Positions 1 to 6,613 of a DNA stretch of 7,744 nt are shown in pieces. Below the pieces are notes generated by a model that searched no databases, had not been told where the DNA came from, and saw only the letters and a list, made by a program, of their open reading frames with translations. The position numbers and the translations under genes are program-made. Origin of the DNA: Acidocella sp. (lineage in GTDB: Bacteria; Pseudomonadota; Alphaproteobacteria; Acetobacterales; Acetobacteraceae); contig JAQNCU010000123.1 of assembly GCA_029077775.1 (NCBI GenBank), forward strand, positions 1-7,744, written 5' to 3'. Each line of letters begins with the position of its first letter. The stretch's first letter is position 1.

Positions 1-1080
1 GGTGGCACCGGAATTCGGGCCGATATAGGTGTAGGTCTCGGCATTCTGCCAGCGGCGGCCAGCGTAATAATAATAGACTTCGTTGGCGACGATGACGTTG
101 CTTGCGGGCTCCCAGGTCAGGGTGGCCTGCGGGATGTAGGTATTGCTGAACAATTCAGGGTTGGAAACATTGTAGTTGTTATAGCGCATGGGCTCATCGA
201 TGGTCAGGCCCTGGGTGGATTTGACGACGCCGCCCAGGGTTTTGAGCGTGTCGCCATAGGGAACCAGCGGCGTGCCGTAATAGGATGGCAACTGGCTGTG
301 CATGTATTCCATGCCGACATTGAGCTGGAGGTTATCGGCGAGCGCAGTAAGGACGGAGCCCGTGATGTCGAGGTCATTGGGGTTGTCGTTATGAACATAG
401 CCGCTCATCGAGGTCCGGCTGATATCGAGCCGCACGGCGGTCCGGCCGCTGACCTGCGCGCCAAAGCCGATGCCCGCATTGATCGTGCCGAAACTGCCAT
501 AGGTCAGGTCCGCATTATAGGTGGCCGGGCCAAAGACTGGCTGTTTGGTCAAAACATTGACCACGCCGCCGACCGAGCCCTGGCCGAAAAGTACCGAGGC
601 TGCCCCGCGCAGAACCTCGACATCTTTCAGGTTAAAACTGTTTTCCGGGCGGTTCACCATGTCCGACGGGCCGTAATAAATGCCATCGCGCAGCACGGTG
701 ACCTCATCTCCGGTAAAGCCGCGCATCGAGAAGCCGGTAGGGTCGCCGGGGGAGCCGCCGGATGTAGCACCTGGGGTGCTGTCCACAGCATCCTCGACCT
801 GCGAATAGCCGCGCTGGCGCATGGTGGCGGCGGGCACGGAACTTAGCGAGGCAGGGGTTTCCTTCGGCGTTAATTGCAGACGGCTGGCGGTAACGTCCGG
901 GCGGTTGAGAATGGTGTATTTCGTGCCTTTCACCGTCACGGTCTGGGTGGTGTAGGTGGTGGCGGCGCCCGCCGGGGCGGGCAGCGTCTGCGCCAAAGCG
1001 GGTGATAAGACCGGCGCCAACGCCATCGGCACGATCAGGGATACTGAGCCCATTAACGAAACACGCGTTCTTACGCTCAT
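1..1080 (-). CDS. TonB-dependent siderophore-type receptor, N-terminal part (cut by left edge)
   Basis: Outer-membrane receptor that would bind a substrate, most likely a ferric siderophore, and import it using TonB energy. The frame is open from the ATG at 1080 to position 1, giving 360 codons without a stop; roughly half of a usual 650-800 residue receptor is missing. Residues 1-30 form a signal peptide with a likely cut after ALA30 before Q31. A TonB-box-like stretch, QTVTVKG, lies at 46-52. The plug domain covers about 70-180 and has the family landmarks SMRGF (118-122), LRDGIYYGP (130-138), VEVLRGAASVLFGQGSVGG (154-172) and NVLTKQP (175-181). These resemble the siderophore-receptor subgroup (VEVLKGP..VLYGQG..GG). 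The beta-barrel starts after about 182. A GGAAAGG ribosome binding site (plus-strand 1091-1097) lies 10 nt before the ATG. The gene is divergent from a GlxA/AraC-type regulator. The substrate cannot be told from this part. Confidence 0.93.
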   Translation of the reverse strand, partial: MSVRTRVSLMGSVSLIVPMALAPVLSPALAQTLPAPAGAATTYTTQTVTVKGTKYTILNRPDVTASRLQLTPKETPASLSSVPAATMRQRGYSQVEDAVDSTPGATSGGSPGDPTGFSMRGFTGDEVTVLRDGIYYGPSDMVNRPENSFNLKDVEVLRGAASVLFGQGSVGGVVNVLTKQPVFGPATYNADLTYGSFGTINAGIGFGAQVSGRTAVRLDISRTSMSGYVHNDNPNDLDITGSVLTALADNLQLNVGMEYMHSQLPSYYGTPLVPYGDTLKTLGGVVKSTQGLTIDEPMRYNNYNVSNPELFSNTYIPQATLTWEPASNVIVANEVYYYYAGRRWQNAETYTYIGPNSGAT

Positions 1081-1224
1081 TTTTTCAACACCTTTCCAGG
1101 GATAACGATTTTTTGCTCAAATATTATCCGATTAACGAGAAGCCATTCCCGATTCACACCTTAGATCTTGTCTAATTATTAAGCAGCGCGTAAAACTGAC
1201 ATTGACCGAAAGAAAACTGCCAAA
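1081..1224. promoter_or_regulatory. Divergent control region between receptor and regulator genes
   Basis: This AT-rich 144-bp gap must hold the promoters of both divergent genes. For the receptor (minus), GATAAT (plus-strand 1123-1128) is a good -10 box without a recognisable -35 at 16-18 bp, as expected of an activator-dependent promoter. For the regulator (plus), TTGTCT (1168-1173), a 17-bp spacer and TAAAAC (1191-1196) form a 4/6 plus 4/6 sigma-70-like pair. Two dyads are visible: GGATAA (1100-1105) with TTATCC (1124-1129), and TTAGA (1161-1165) with TCTAA (1171-1175). The first overlaps the receptor -10 box and the second overlaps the regulator -35 box. I see no clean 19-bp Fur box. Promoter assignments are by eye. 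Confidence 0.45.
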
Positions 1225-1240
1225 ATGCCCGTTGACCGAA
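1202..1240 (+). repeat. Direct repeat TTGACCGAA, 30 bp apart, across the regulator start
   Basis: The nonamer TTGACCGAA occurs at 1202-1210 and again at 1232-1240, an offset of exactly 30 bp or about three helical turns. The first copy lies just upstream of the regulator ATG (1225); the second covers codons 3-6. The arrangement would suit a dimeric regulator binding one face of the DNA, for example autoregulation by the AraC-type protein encoded here. The repeat is seen directly; a regulatory role is inferred. Confidence 0.35.
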
Positions 1241-2235
1241 GAAACGTCGAATCATGCCAACCCCGGTCGGTCGTCGCCATCGCCTATCAGGGGCTTGGGG
1301 CGTTCGAGCTTGGGATCGCTGCCGAGATTTTCGGGCTGCCGCGCCCGGAGATGGGGCCGGACTGGTACCGGTTCGAGATTTGCGCGGTGGAGCCCGGACC
1401 GCTGCGCGGGCTGGGCGGCATGTCGGTGACAACCGAAACCGGGGTTGAGGCATTGGGCCGGGCGCATACGATCATCATTCCGGGTTGGCGCGACCCCTTG
1501 CTCACCATCCCGCCTGCTTTGGGGCTGGCGCTGCGCACCGCGCATGAGGCGGGGACAAGGCTGGTCTCGATCTGTACCGGCGCGTTCGTGCTGGCAGCGG
1601 CGGGCGTGCTGGCGGGGCGGCGGGCGACGACGCATTGGACGCGCGTGGCGTATCTCGCTGAGAGCTATCCAGACATCGCGGTGGACCCTGATGTGCTTTA
1701 TGTCGAGGATGGCAATGTTTTCACCTCCGCCGGGGGTGCTGCCGGGATCGATCTGTGCCTGCATCTGGTCCGGCGGGATTTTGGCGCAGGGATTGCCAAC
1801 CGCGTGGCGCAGCGGCTGGTGGTGCAACCGCAACGCGCTGGCAGCCAGGCACAGATCGTCGAGCGGCCCGTGGCACGCGACCATGAGGCTGCACGTCTTG
1901 GCGCGACCCTGGATTATATGCGCGAGACGCTGGCGGGGAGCCTGACCGCGGAGACATTGGCAGCCCATGCGAGCATGAGCGTGCGGACTTTTGTGCGCCG
2001 GTTCAAAGAGGCGACCGGACAATCCCCCGGCGAATGGCTGATCGCCGAACGGGTGGCGCGGGCGAAGGATTTGCTGGAGAGCAGTGCCGCACCCGTTGAG
2101 GCTGTGGCAGAGAGCTGCGGCTTTGGCACGGCGGCGAATATGCGGCGGCATTTCCGGCAAATTCTGGGCAAGGCGCCGAATGAATTCCGGCCGGAGCGCG
2201 CGCGCCACGCCTGGAGCAAGACGGGGGGCATTTGA
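1225..2235 (+). CDS. GlxA/FtrA-family transcriptional regulator (DJ-1/PfpI-like domain plus AraC HTH)
   Basis: Cytoplasmic transcription factor of 336 residues, a usual length for this family. Residues 15-200 are a class-I glutamine-amidotransferase-like (DJ-1/PfpI) domain: VVAIAYQGLGAFELG (17-30), the nucleophile elbow SICTGAF with Cys117 (115-121), RRATTHW with His137 (132-138), and SAGGAAGIDL (168-177). In this family the domain is thought to sense ligands rather than act as an amidotransferase. Residues about 228-325 are an AraC-type double helix-turn-helix. The first is SLTAETLAAHASMSVRTFVRRF (about 239-260) and the second is around 289-311 (VEAVAESCGFGTAANMRRHF). The ATG at 1225 has only a weak GAAAGA-type site upstream, and no better in-frame start is visible before the conserved core. 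It is transcribed away from the TonB-dependent receptor and lies 108 bp before pqiA. Its target genes and ligand are unknown; the divergent receptor is the first candidate target. Confidence 0.9.
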   Translation: MPVDRRNVESCQPRSVVAIAYQGLGAFELGIAAEIFGLPRPEMGPDWYRFEICAVEPGPLRGLGGMSVTTETGVEALGRAHTIIIPGWRDPLLTIPPALGLALRTAHEAGTRLVSICTGAFVLAAAGVLAGRRATTHWTRVAYLAESYPDIAVDPDVLYVEDGNVFTSAGGAAGIDLCLHLVRRDFGAGIANRVAQRLVVQPQRAGSQAQIVERPVARDHEAARLGATLDYMRETLAGSLTAETLAAHASMSVRTFVRRFKEATGQSPGEWLIAERVARAKDLLESSAAPVEAVAESCGFGTAANMRRHFRQILGKAPNEFRPERARHAWSKTGGI

Positions 2236-2309
2236 TCGGGTCCGACGGGCCGCAAAAATGCGCCCTGGCGGGCGGGGGATGGTTCGCCCGCAACCGTGTC
2301 GCCGCGGGT

Positions 2310-2337
2310 TTGGTTTTCGCCCCGCTGCGCTTATGTT
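2310..2337 (+). promoter_or_regulatory. Possible pqi promoter
   Basis: TTGGTT (2310-2315) and TATGTT (2332-2337) are separated by 16 bp and give a weak sigma-70-like pair (3/6 and 4/6 matches). It sits in the 108-bp gap between the regulator and pqiA. Transcription would begin about 7 nt past the -10 box, almost on the preferred pqiA ATG (2344). It could be chance in a short gap, and pqiA could instead be read through from the regulator gene. Confidence 0.2.
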
Positions 2338-2343
2338 GCTGGG

Positions 2344-3654
2344 ATGCAACCTGGTGGCGGCGCAGCGGATGAGACGATAGAGACGCCGCCCGTGCGGGCG
2401 AATTGGCGTGAATGCCGCCAATGCGGGCTGGTCTCCACCCTCCCCCGGATGCGGCCTGAACTGGTGGCCGATTGCCCGCGCTGCGCCAACACGCTGTGGC
2501 GGATGCGCAGGCACCCGTTTGAATTACCCATCGCGTGCGGGCTTTCGGCCTTGCTGTTCTATATTTATGCCTTGGTCGCGCCGTTTCTGGAGATTTCAGC
2601 CTATGGCCGGTTTCAACTTGCACGGATTGAGACCGGGCCGGTAGAACTGGGTTTGCAGGGCTTCACGCTGGTCGGGTTGCTGGTGCTGGCGGTGACCGTA
2701 ATTTTCCCTGGGCTAAAGCTCGGGATTGTGCTGGTCACGCTGTTCGGGATCAAGAGCCGTGTGGTGCCAGCGCGTGTGCTGAAGGCGATTTTTCGCTGGC
2801 ATGGGCCGATTGGCCCCTGGGCGATGGTCGATGTGTATCTGCTCGGGTTTCTGGTTGCCTATACAAGGCTGGCGGCCATCGCCTCGGTGCATCTGGATAC
2901 CGCTTTATATGCGTTGATCGGGTTGATGATCATGATGGCGGCGACCGATGCGGCGCTGGATACCGAGGCGGTATGGCGGGCGCTGGATGCGGCGGATGAC
3001 CCCTGCGATGAGACTCCGGTGACGATGACGAGTGCCGTGATCGGGTGCCCGACATGCGGATTGGTGAACAGAGGGGCGGACGGCGATGGCTGCCGCCGCT
3101 GCGGGACACGGCTGCGGCCGCGCAAGACGGAGAGCGTGGCGCGCGCGTGGGCTTTTGTGGTGGCGGCGATGTTGTTGTACATTCCAGCGAACATCTACCC
3201 AGTATTGCTGATCACGCAGCTGGGTGCCTCGCACGGATATACGATCATGGGAGGAATTTTCGAGCTGGCTGATTATGGGTTATGGCCGCTGGCCATGCTG
3301 GTATTCCTCGCCAGCATCACAATTCCGCTGATGAAGCTGCTGATATTGGGCTATGTGCTGATCACGACCCAAACAAGAAGTGCCGAGACCCTGCTGGCCA
3401 GGACCAGGGCCTTCCGTTTGATCGATTTTATCGGGCGATGGTCGATGATCGATGTGTTCATGATTTCCATTCTGGTGGCGCTGGTGCGGTTTGGGCAGGT
3501 ATCAAACATCCATGCCGAGACCGGCGCGCCATGCTTCGCCGCCGTGGTGGTGCTTACCATGTTTGCGGTGAGCAGCTTCGACCCGCGTTTGATGTGGGAT
3601 GCGCTCCAGCCGGATGACATGAACGTAAATACGCAGGAGGCGGCGGGAATATGA
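2344..3654 (+). CDS. pqiA: PqiA-family integral membrane protein
   Basis: Inner-membrane component of the PqiABC (paraquat-inducible, MCE-type) intermembrane transport system, which is linked to envelope lipid homeostasis. The 436-residue product is close to E. coli PqiA (417). It is an internal duplication, each half being a zinc-ribbon followed by about four membrane helices. Zinc ligands are C24/C27/C44/C47 and C235/C238/C250/C253. Helices lie near 61-82, 105-135, 158-180 and 185-202, then 267-290, 316-340, 366-388 and 396-414. The duplicated signature appears as PWAMVDV (158-164) and RWSMIDV (365-371). I chose ATG 2344 because it puts the first CxxC at residue 24; E. coli PqiA has its first CxxC near residue 13. 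An in-frame GTG at 2296 would add 16 residues with no family-like content or well-spaced ribosome binding site. The ribosome site at 2344 is also weak. The stop overlaps the pqiB start by 4 bp. Confidence 0.92.
   Translation: MQPGGGAADETIETPPVRANWRECRQCGLVSTLPRMRPELVADCPRCANTLWRMRRHPFELPIACGLSALLFYIYALVAPFLEISAYGRFQLARIETGPVELGLQGFTLVGLLVLAVTVIFPGLKLGIVLVTLFGIKSRVVPARVLKAIFRWHGPIGPWAMVDVYLLGFLVAYTRLAAIASVHLDTALYALIGLMIMMAATDAALDTEAVWRALDAADDPCDETPVTMTSAVIGCPTCGLVNRGADGDGCRRCGTRLRPRKTESVARAWAFVVAAMLLYIPANIYPVLLITQLGASHGYTIMGGIFELADYGLWPLAMLVFLASITIPLMKLLILGYVLITTQTRSAETLLARTRAFRLIDFIGRWSMIDVFMISILVALVRFGQVSNIHAETGAPCFAAVVVLTMFAVSSFDPRLMWDALQPDDMNVNTQEAAGI
3635..3640 (+). promoter_or_regulatory. 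Shine-Dalgarno of pqiB
   Basis: AGGAGG lies inside the last codons of pqiA, 10 nt before the pqiB ATG at 3651. It supports that start and, with the ATGA overlap, re-initiation coupled to pqiA translation. Confidence 0.8.
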
Positions 3655-5255
3655 GCGCCAGCGACGCACCACCGGCAACGCCGCCGCCAGCACCGCCGCG
3701 CGCGCAATTGCGGCGGCGGCGCTTTTCATTTGTGTGGTTGATCCCACTCGTCGCTGCCTTAATCGCCGGGTATTTGGGTTACCGGACTTTACTGCAGCAA
3801 GGCCCGCTGCTGACACTGACCTTCGATACTGCCGAGGGGCTCGCCGCCGGACAAACGCAAGTGCAATACAAGGCAGTGGCGCTGGGCACGGTGGAGAGCA
3901 TCGATCTCAGCCGCGATAACAGCCATGTTGTTGTAAAAGTGCGGATGAACAATGTCGGCAAGCGGTTTTTAACCTCCCACGCGCGCTATTGGGTGGTGCG
4001 GCCGCGCTTTACGCCGGGGGATCTTTCGGGCCTGACCACGCTGGTTTCCGGCGCGTTCATCGCGGTTGATCCTGGGGCGCCGGGGGGCGATTATCAGACG
4101 CATTTCGCCGGGCTGGAGGAGCCGCCGGGCGTGCGGTCCAACGAACCCGGACGGACCTATGTATTGAAAGCCTATCACCTGGGCACGCTGGGCACGGGTT
4201 CGCCGGTATTCTACCGAGACGTGCAGGTGGGTGAGGTGCTGGGATATGATCTGGGCAACGGGCTGGGGCCTGTGACGGTGAGCATTTTCGTGCGGGCACC
4301 GTTCGATAATCTGGTGAAACCGGCGAGCCATTTCTGGAATTCATCGGGGATCAGCGCGTCATTGCAGAATGGCAGATTTCACATCGAATTTCAGTCCTTG
4401 CAGGCGATCATTTCAGGCGGGGTCACTTTCAACCTGCCGCCCGAGGCCGACCACGATGCCGCCAGCCTGAATGATGCGGTGTTTCCGCTCTATAATTCCG
4501 AGGACGAGGCGGAGGCTGCGGGGTATCAGAATAATGTGCAGATCGTCTCGTATTTCACGTCATCTGTGGCGGGGCTGACGCGCGGGGCGCCCGTGAACAT
4601 TCTCGGCATCCAGGTGGGACAGGTCACGAATGTACGTTTGATTATGGACCCCAAAACCGGTGCGGCGAAGGTACGGGTGGCGATGGATTTGCAGCCCGAG
4701 CGGGTGCTGGCGGCCGCGACCATCGCCAAGGCTGGCGTGAGCCCGCTCGATGTATTGCAGAACATGATCAACCAAGGGGACCGGATTGAACTCGGTACGT
4801 CGAGTTTTATCACCGGGCAGAAGGATATCGCTTTTGTCAAAGTCCCCAAAGCCCCGAAAGCAACAATTACGCATGAGGGGGATGCGCTGGTGTTGCCGAG
4901 TTCTGGCACCGGGCTGGATAGCGTGATCGCCAATATCTCCGATATTTCCGCAAAGCTTGATAAACTGCCGATTGCGCAAATCGGCGATAATGTGAACAAG
5001 CTGCTGGTGACAACCAACAAGACCGTGGCAAGCGCGCAGGTCAAACAAACGCTGGAGCAGTTGAACGCGACATTGAGAACGGCCAATACCACGCTGAGCG
5101 GTGTGAACCAGAATTACGGCGAGGACTCGGATTTTCAACATAATCTGGAGCAGCTTATGAACGAGGCCAATGCGACATTGCGCGCCATCCGGTTGCTGAC
5201 CGACGAATTACAGCGCGACCCGCAATCTCTGCTGCTCGGGCGGAGCGGGCATTGA
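3651..5255 (+). CDS. pqiB: PqiB-family MCE protein, intermembrane transport tunnel
   Basis: Inner-membrane-anchored periplasmic protein of 534 residues, close to E. coli PqiB (546). In E. coli, PqiB forms a hexamer of stacked MCE rings plus a long helical needle spanning the periplasm. Residues 1-25 are a Pro/Arg-rich cytoplasmic tail, and the membrane anchor is about 26-44 (FVWLIPLVAALIAGYLGY). Three MCE domains follow: about 52-145, 168-262 and 292-395. Each has the typical core of an entry (GLAAGQTQVQYKAVALGTV, GTGSPVFYRDVQVGEV, GLTRGAPVNILGIQVGQV). Residues about 420-522 are predicted helical with a heptad-like pattern, matching the needle, and the protein ends DPQSLLLGRSGH. It overlaps pqiA and pqiC by 4 bp each. 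No MlaE/MlaF-type permease or ATPase gene is next to it, as expected for a pqi-type rather than mla-type system. Confidence 0.95.
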   Translation: MSASDAPPATPPPAPPRAQLRRRRFSFVWLIPLVAALIAGYLGYRTLLQQGPLLTLTFDTAEGLAAGQTQVQYKAVALGTVESIDLSRDNSHVVVKVRMNNVGKRFLTSHARYWVVRPRFTPGDLSGLTTLVSGAFIAVDPGAPGGDYQTHFAGLEEPPGVRSNEPGRTYVLKAYHLGTLGTGSPVFYRDVQVGEVLGYDLGNGLGPVTVSIFVRAPFDNLVKPASHFWNSSGISASLQNGRFHIEFQSLQAIISGGVTFNLPPEADHDAASLNDAVFPLYNSEDEAEAAGYQNNVQIVSYFTSSVAGLTRGAPVNILGIQVGQVTNVRLIMDPKTGAAKVRVAMDLQPERVLAAATIAKAGVSPLDVLQNMINQGDRIELGTSSFITGQKDIAFVKVPKAPKATITHEGDALVLPSSGTGLDSVIANISDISAKLDKLPIAQIGDNVNKLLVTTNKTVASAQVKQTLEQLNATLRTANTTLSGVNQNYGEDSDFQHNLEQLMNEANATLRAIRLLTDELQRDPQSLLLGRSGH

Positions 5256-5827
5256 GCGCCCGGCGGCGTGCCGTGCTGGGTGGGATGCTGTTAGCGGCAT
5301 TAACTGCGTGTGCCTCTCGTGTCACGGATTATTACCGGCTGGCGATGGTGGCGGGGGCGAGCGTGTCTGGCAAAACCGGGGTCATCACGGTGCGGCGGAT
5401 CAGCCTGCCTTCATATCTCGACCGGAACGCGATCAACCGCCCGGGCGGAGATTATCGGTTCGAGACCTTCGATCATACCGAATGGGCTGAGCCGCTGGGT
5501 GATATGTTGCAGGCAATAATGGTGGAAGACCTGGCCCAGCGATTGCCGGACGCGACGATTTTGGCGAGCGGCTCGGCCATTGGGACAACGCCGGATATGG
5601 TGGTTGAAATTGCGGTACAACGGTTTGACTTCGACGCGGCGGGCCGTCTGGCACTGGTGGGGCAAATTGCCATCAAAGCCGGGCCAGACCGCGCGCTGGT
5701 GGCGCAAAGCGGGGTTCGTGCCGCGATGGCGGTGGGCGGCGCGGATGCCACCGCGAGCGTTGCCGCGATGAGCGTGCTTTGGGCACAATGCGCCGATAAC
5801 GTAACAAGGTTGATCGCAGACGGGTGA
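5252..5827 (+). CDS. pqiC: PqiC-family outer-membrane lipoprotein
   Basis: The product is a 191-residue lipoprotein of the ABC-type transport auxiliary (PqiC) family. In E. coli, PqiC sits at the outer membrane and docks with the PqiB needle. The start is a TTG (5252-5254) sharing TTGA with the pqiB stop, with GGAG at 5242-5245 six nt upstream; no ATG gives the signal peptide. Residues 1-19 form a lipoprotein signal peptide with the lipobox LTAC and lipidated Cys20. Residue 21 is Ala rather than Asp, so Lol sorting to the outer membrane is expected. Family landmarks follow: TDYYRLA (25-31), LPSYLDRNAINRPGGD (52-67) and WAEPLGDML (78-86). The tail is typical (AAMSVLWAQCADNVTRLIA). The TTG start and 4-bp overlap suggest that expression depends on translation of pqiB. 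Confidence 0.88.
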   Translation: MSARRRAVLGGMLLAALTACASRVTDYYRLAMVAGASVSGKTGVITVRRISLPSYLDRNAINRPGGDYRFETFDHTEWAEPLGDMLQAIMVEDLAQRLPDATILASGSAIGTTPDMVVEIAVQRFDFDAAGRLALVGQIAIKAGPDRALVAQSGVRAAMAVGGADATASVAAMSVLWAQCADNVTRLIADG

Positions 5828-5844
5828 CAAGCCCGGATAAAAAC

Positions 5845-5853
5845 AGGAGGTGA
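5845..5853 (+). promoter_or_regulatory. Strong Shine-Dalgarno of the psiE-like gene
   Basis: AGGAGGTGA is a 9-nt complement to the 16S rRNA 3' end, just before the ATG at 5855. It is the strongest ribosome site in the window, so the PsiE-family gene can be translated without coupling to pqiC. Confidence 0.8.
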
Positions 5854-5854
5854 C

Positions 5855-6340
5855 ATGAGTGTTCAAAAAATGCCGCCCGGGGAGACACATAAGGATATTC
5901 GCGCACTCGTGTTCCGCATCTATGATCAATGCGTTGAACTCGTCATATTGGGGGTGATCCCGCTGATGCTCGTGGCGCTGGGGTTTGCCTTTGTCGCTGC
6001 GGTGGTCAGCACAATCGGGATGTTTCAGGCGATCAGTGCGAATGATGCCGACGAACAATTTTTACGTGTGCTGGTTGAGCGCGTCCTGGACGTCGTGATT
6101 TTAATCGAGCTGTTCAACACCTTTATGGAGTATGCAAGGACCCGGCATATCAGGCTCGCAAATTTGCTCGATGTCACGATTGTGTTCGCGCTGCGCGAGA
6201 TCCTGATACAGCTTTATGCCCAGGTTTTTTCACCTGCTGATCTCGTGACCTTGTGCATTCTGGTCATCGTGCTGGTGTTTGCGCGCAGCATCGCCGGAGA
6301 GTTTTCACGTTCGCGCGCCGAGGAAGAAAGTGTGGGGTGA
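5855..6340 (+). CDS. PsiE-family inner-membrane protein
   Basis: The product is a 161-residue membrane protein that fits the PsiE (phosphate-starvation-inducible E) family, whose molecular function is unknown. Four hydrophobic segments lie at about 29-55, 72-92, 103-122 and 127-145, the four-helix layout of the family. Helix 2 to 3 carries VILIELFNTFMEY (81-93) and LLDVTIVFALREILIQLY (104-121). These match the family pattern of a Leu/Ile-rich helix with a Glu, then an Arg-Glu-Ile core. The charged tail (SRSRAEEESVG) is probably cytoplasmic. The ATG is fixed by the strong AGGAGGTGA site. It follows pqiC by 27 bp with no terminator visible, so co-transcription with pqiABC is likely. I see no Pho box, and despite the family name phosphate control is not evident. 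E. coli PsiE is shorter (about 136 residues) and the match is by pattern only. Confidence 0.75.
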   Translation: MSVQKMPPGETHKDIRALVFRIYDQCVELVILGVIPLMLVALGFAFVAAVVSTIGMFQAISANDADEQFLRVLVERVLDVVILIELFNTFMEYARTRHIRLANLLDVTIVFALREILIQLYAQVFSPADLVTLCILVIVLVFARSIAGEFSRSRAEEESVG

Positions 6341-6460
6341 GGCAAGATAACGGATAACCAGGTCTTTTTATAAGCATTTGATTAAGAGCGCCCCATAAAC
6401 GAGCATTTCAAGACGTGCTGCCCCAAATGTAATGAAGTCGAAAATCTACAGGGGGCAACG
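6341..6460 (+). other. Intergenic stretch before the small membrane protein gene
   Basis: This 120-bp AT-rich gap holds a tandem GATAACG/GATAACC (6346-6359) and TATAAG (6369-6374), a 5/6 -10-like hexamer with no -35 at the right spacing. A second weak pair is TTTCAA (6406-6411) with TGTAAT (6428-6433), 16 bp apart. The small gene could have its own promoter here or be the last member of the pqi-psiE transcript. I see no intrinsic terminator for psiE. Confidence 0.3.
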
Positions 6461-6613
6461 ATGCGGCTGATACTCATTATCTTATTGATACTCATTCTGC
6501 TTGGCGGCGGGTTTGGCGTGCATGGCGGGTTGTTCATGGGCACCGGCGGCATGTATATCGGTGGCGGGCTTGGGCTCGCGATTATTGTGGTGCTGGTGCT
6601 GTTGTTTATTTAA
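6461..6613 (+). CDS. Small glycine-rich two-helix membrane protein (50 aa)
   Basis: This is a 50-residue open reading frame, ATG 6461 to TAA 6611-6613. AGGGGG (6450-6455) lies five nt before the start, a good ribosome site. The product has an N-terminal hydrophobic helix (about 2-14, almost all Leu/Ile). A Gly-rich middle follows (15-39; GGGFGVHGG, MGTGGMYIGGG), then a second hydrophobic helix (about 38-50, LGLAIIVVLVLLFI). Lack of charge after Arg2 points to an inner-membrane peptide. The shape recalls the DUF3309 family of about 50-residue alphaproteobacterial peptides (Leu/Ile helix, Gly-rich loop, GGLGL then Leu/Ile helix), but I would not assign it firmly. It follows the psiE-like gene by 120 bp and ends 18 bp before the end of the convergent tonB-like gene. 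Function is unknown. Confidence 0.62.
   Translation: MRLILIILLILILLGGGFGVHGGLFMGTGGMYIGGGLGLAIIVVLVLLFI

Noticed and set aside
298..846. 182-codon plus-strand open frame
   Set aside because: It lies opposite the receptor gene, whose frame encodes clear plug-domain motifs; the antisense product is low-complexity Arg/Ala-rich with no recognisable family.
1100..1129. Fur box upstream of the receptor
   Set aside because: GATAAT and TTATC elements are present, but the spacing does not give the 19-bp (GATAAT-type) hexamer array or a 7-1-7 palindrome.
2246..2270. Hairpin GGGCCGCA / TGCGCCC after the regulator gene
   Set aside because: The stem has a bulge or mismatch and is followed by G-rich sequence rather than a T-run, so it is not a convincing terminator.
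2296..2343. GTG-initiated N-terminal extension of pqiA
   Set aside because: It adds 16 residues not typical of PqiA, and the nearest purine-rich run is about 16 nt from the GTG, too far for a ribosome site.
1252..2514. 420-codon minus-strand open frame
   Set aside because: It runs opposite both the regulator and the start of pqiA, which have clear domains. Long antisense frames are common in GC-rich genes, and this product (Arg/Pro/His-rich) resembles nothing I know.
4526..5141. Two overlapping minus-strand open frames (188 and 193 codons)
   Set aside because: Both are opposite the third MCE domain and needle of pqiB; no ribosome site or domain supports them.
5411..6058. 215-codon minus-strand open frame across the pqiC/psiE junction
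   Set aside because: It opposes two supported genes and has no family-like features.
6346..6359. Tandem GATAAC repeat
   Set aside because: Two 7-bp near-copies in an AT-rich gap are easily chance; there is no further copy nearby to suggest an array.
6364..6398. CCCCAT (6392-6397 area) as a heat-shock sigma-32 -10 element
   Set aside because: No CTTGAA-like -35 at 13-17 bp; the nearest CTT run is too far upstream.
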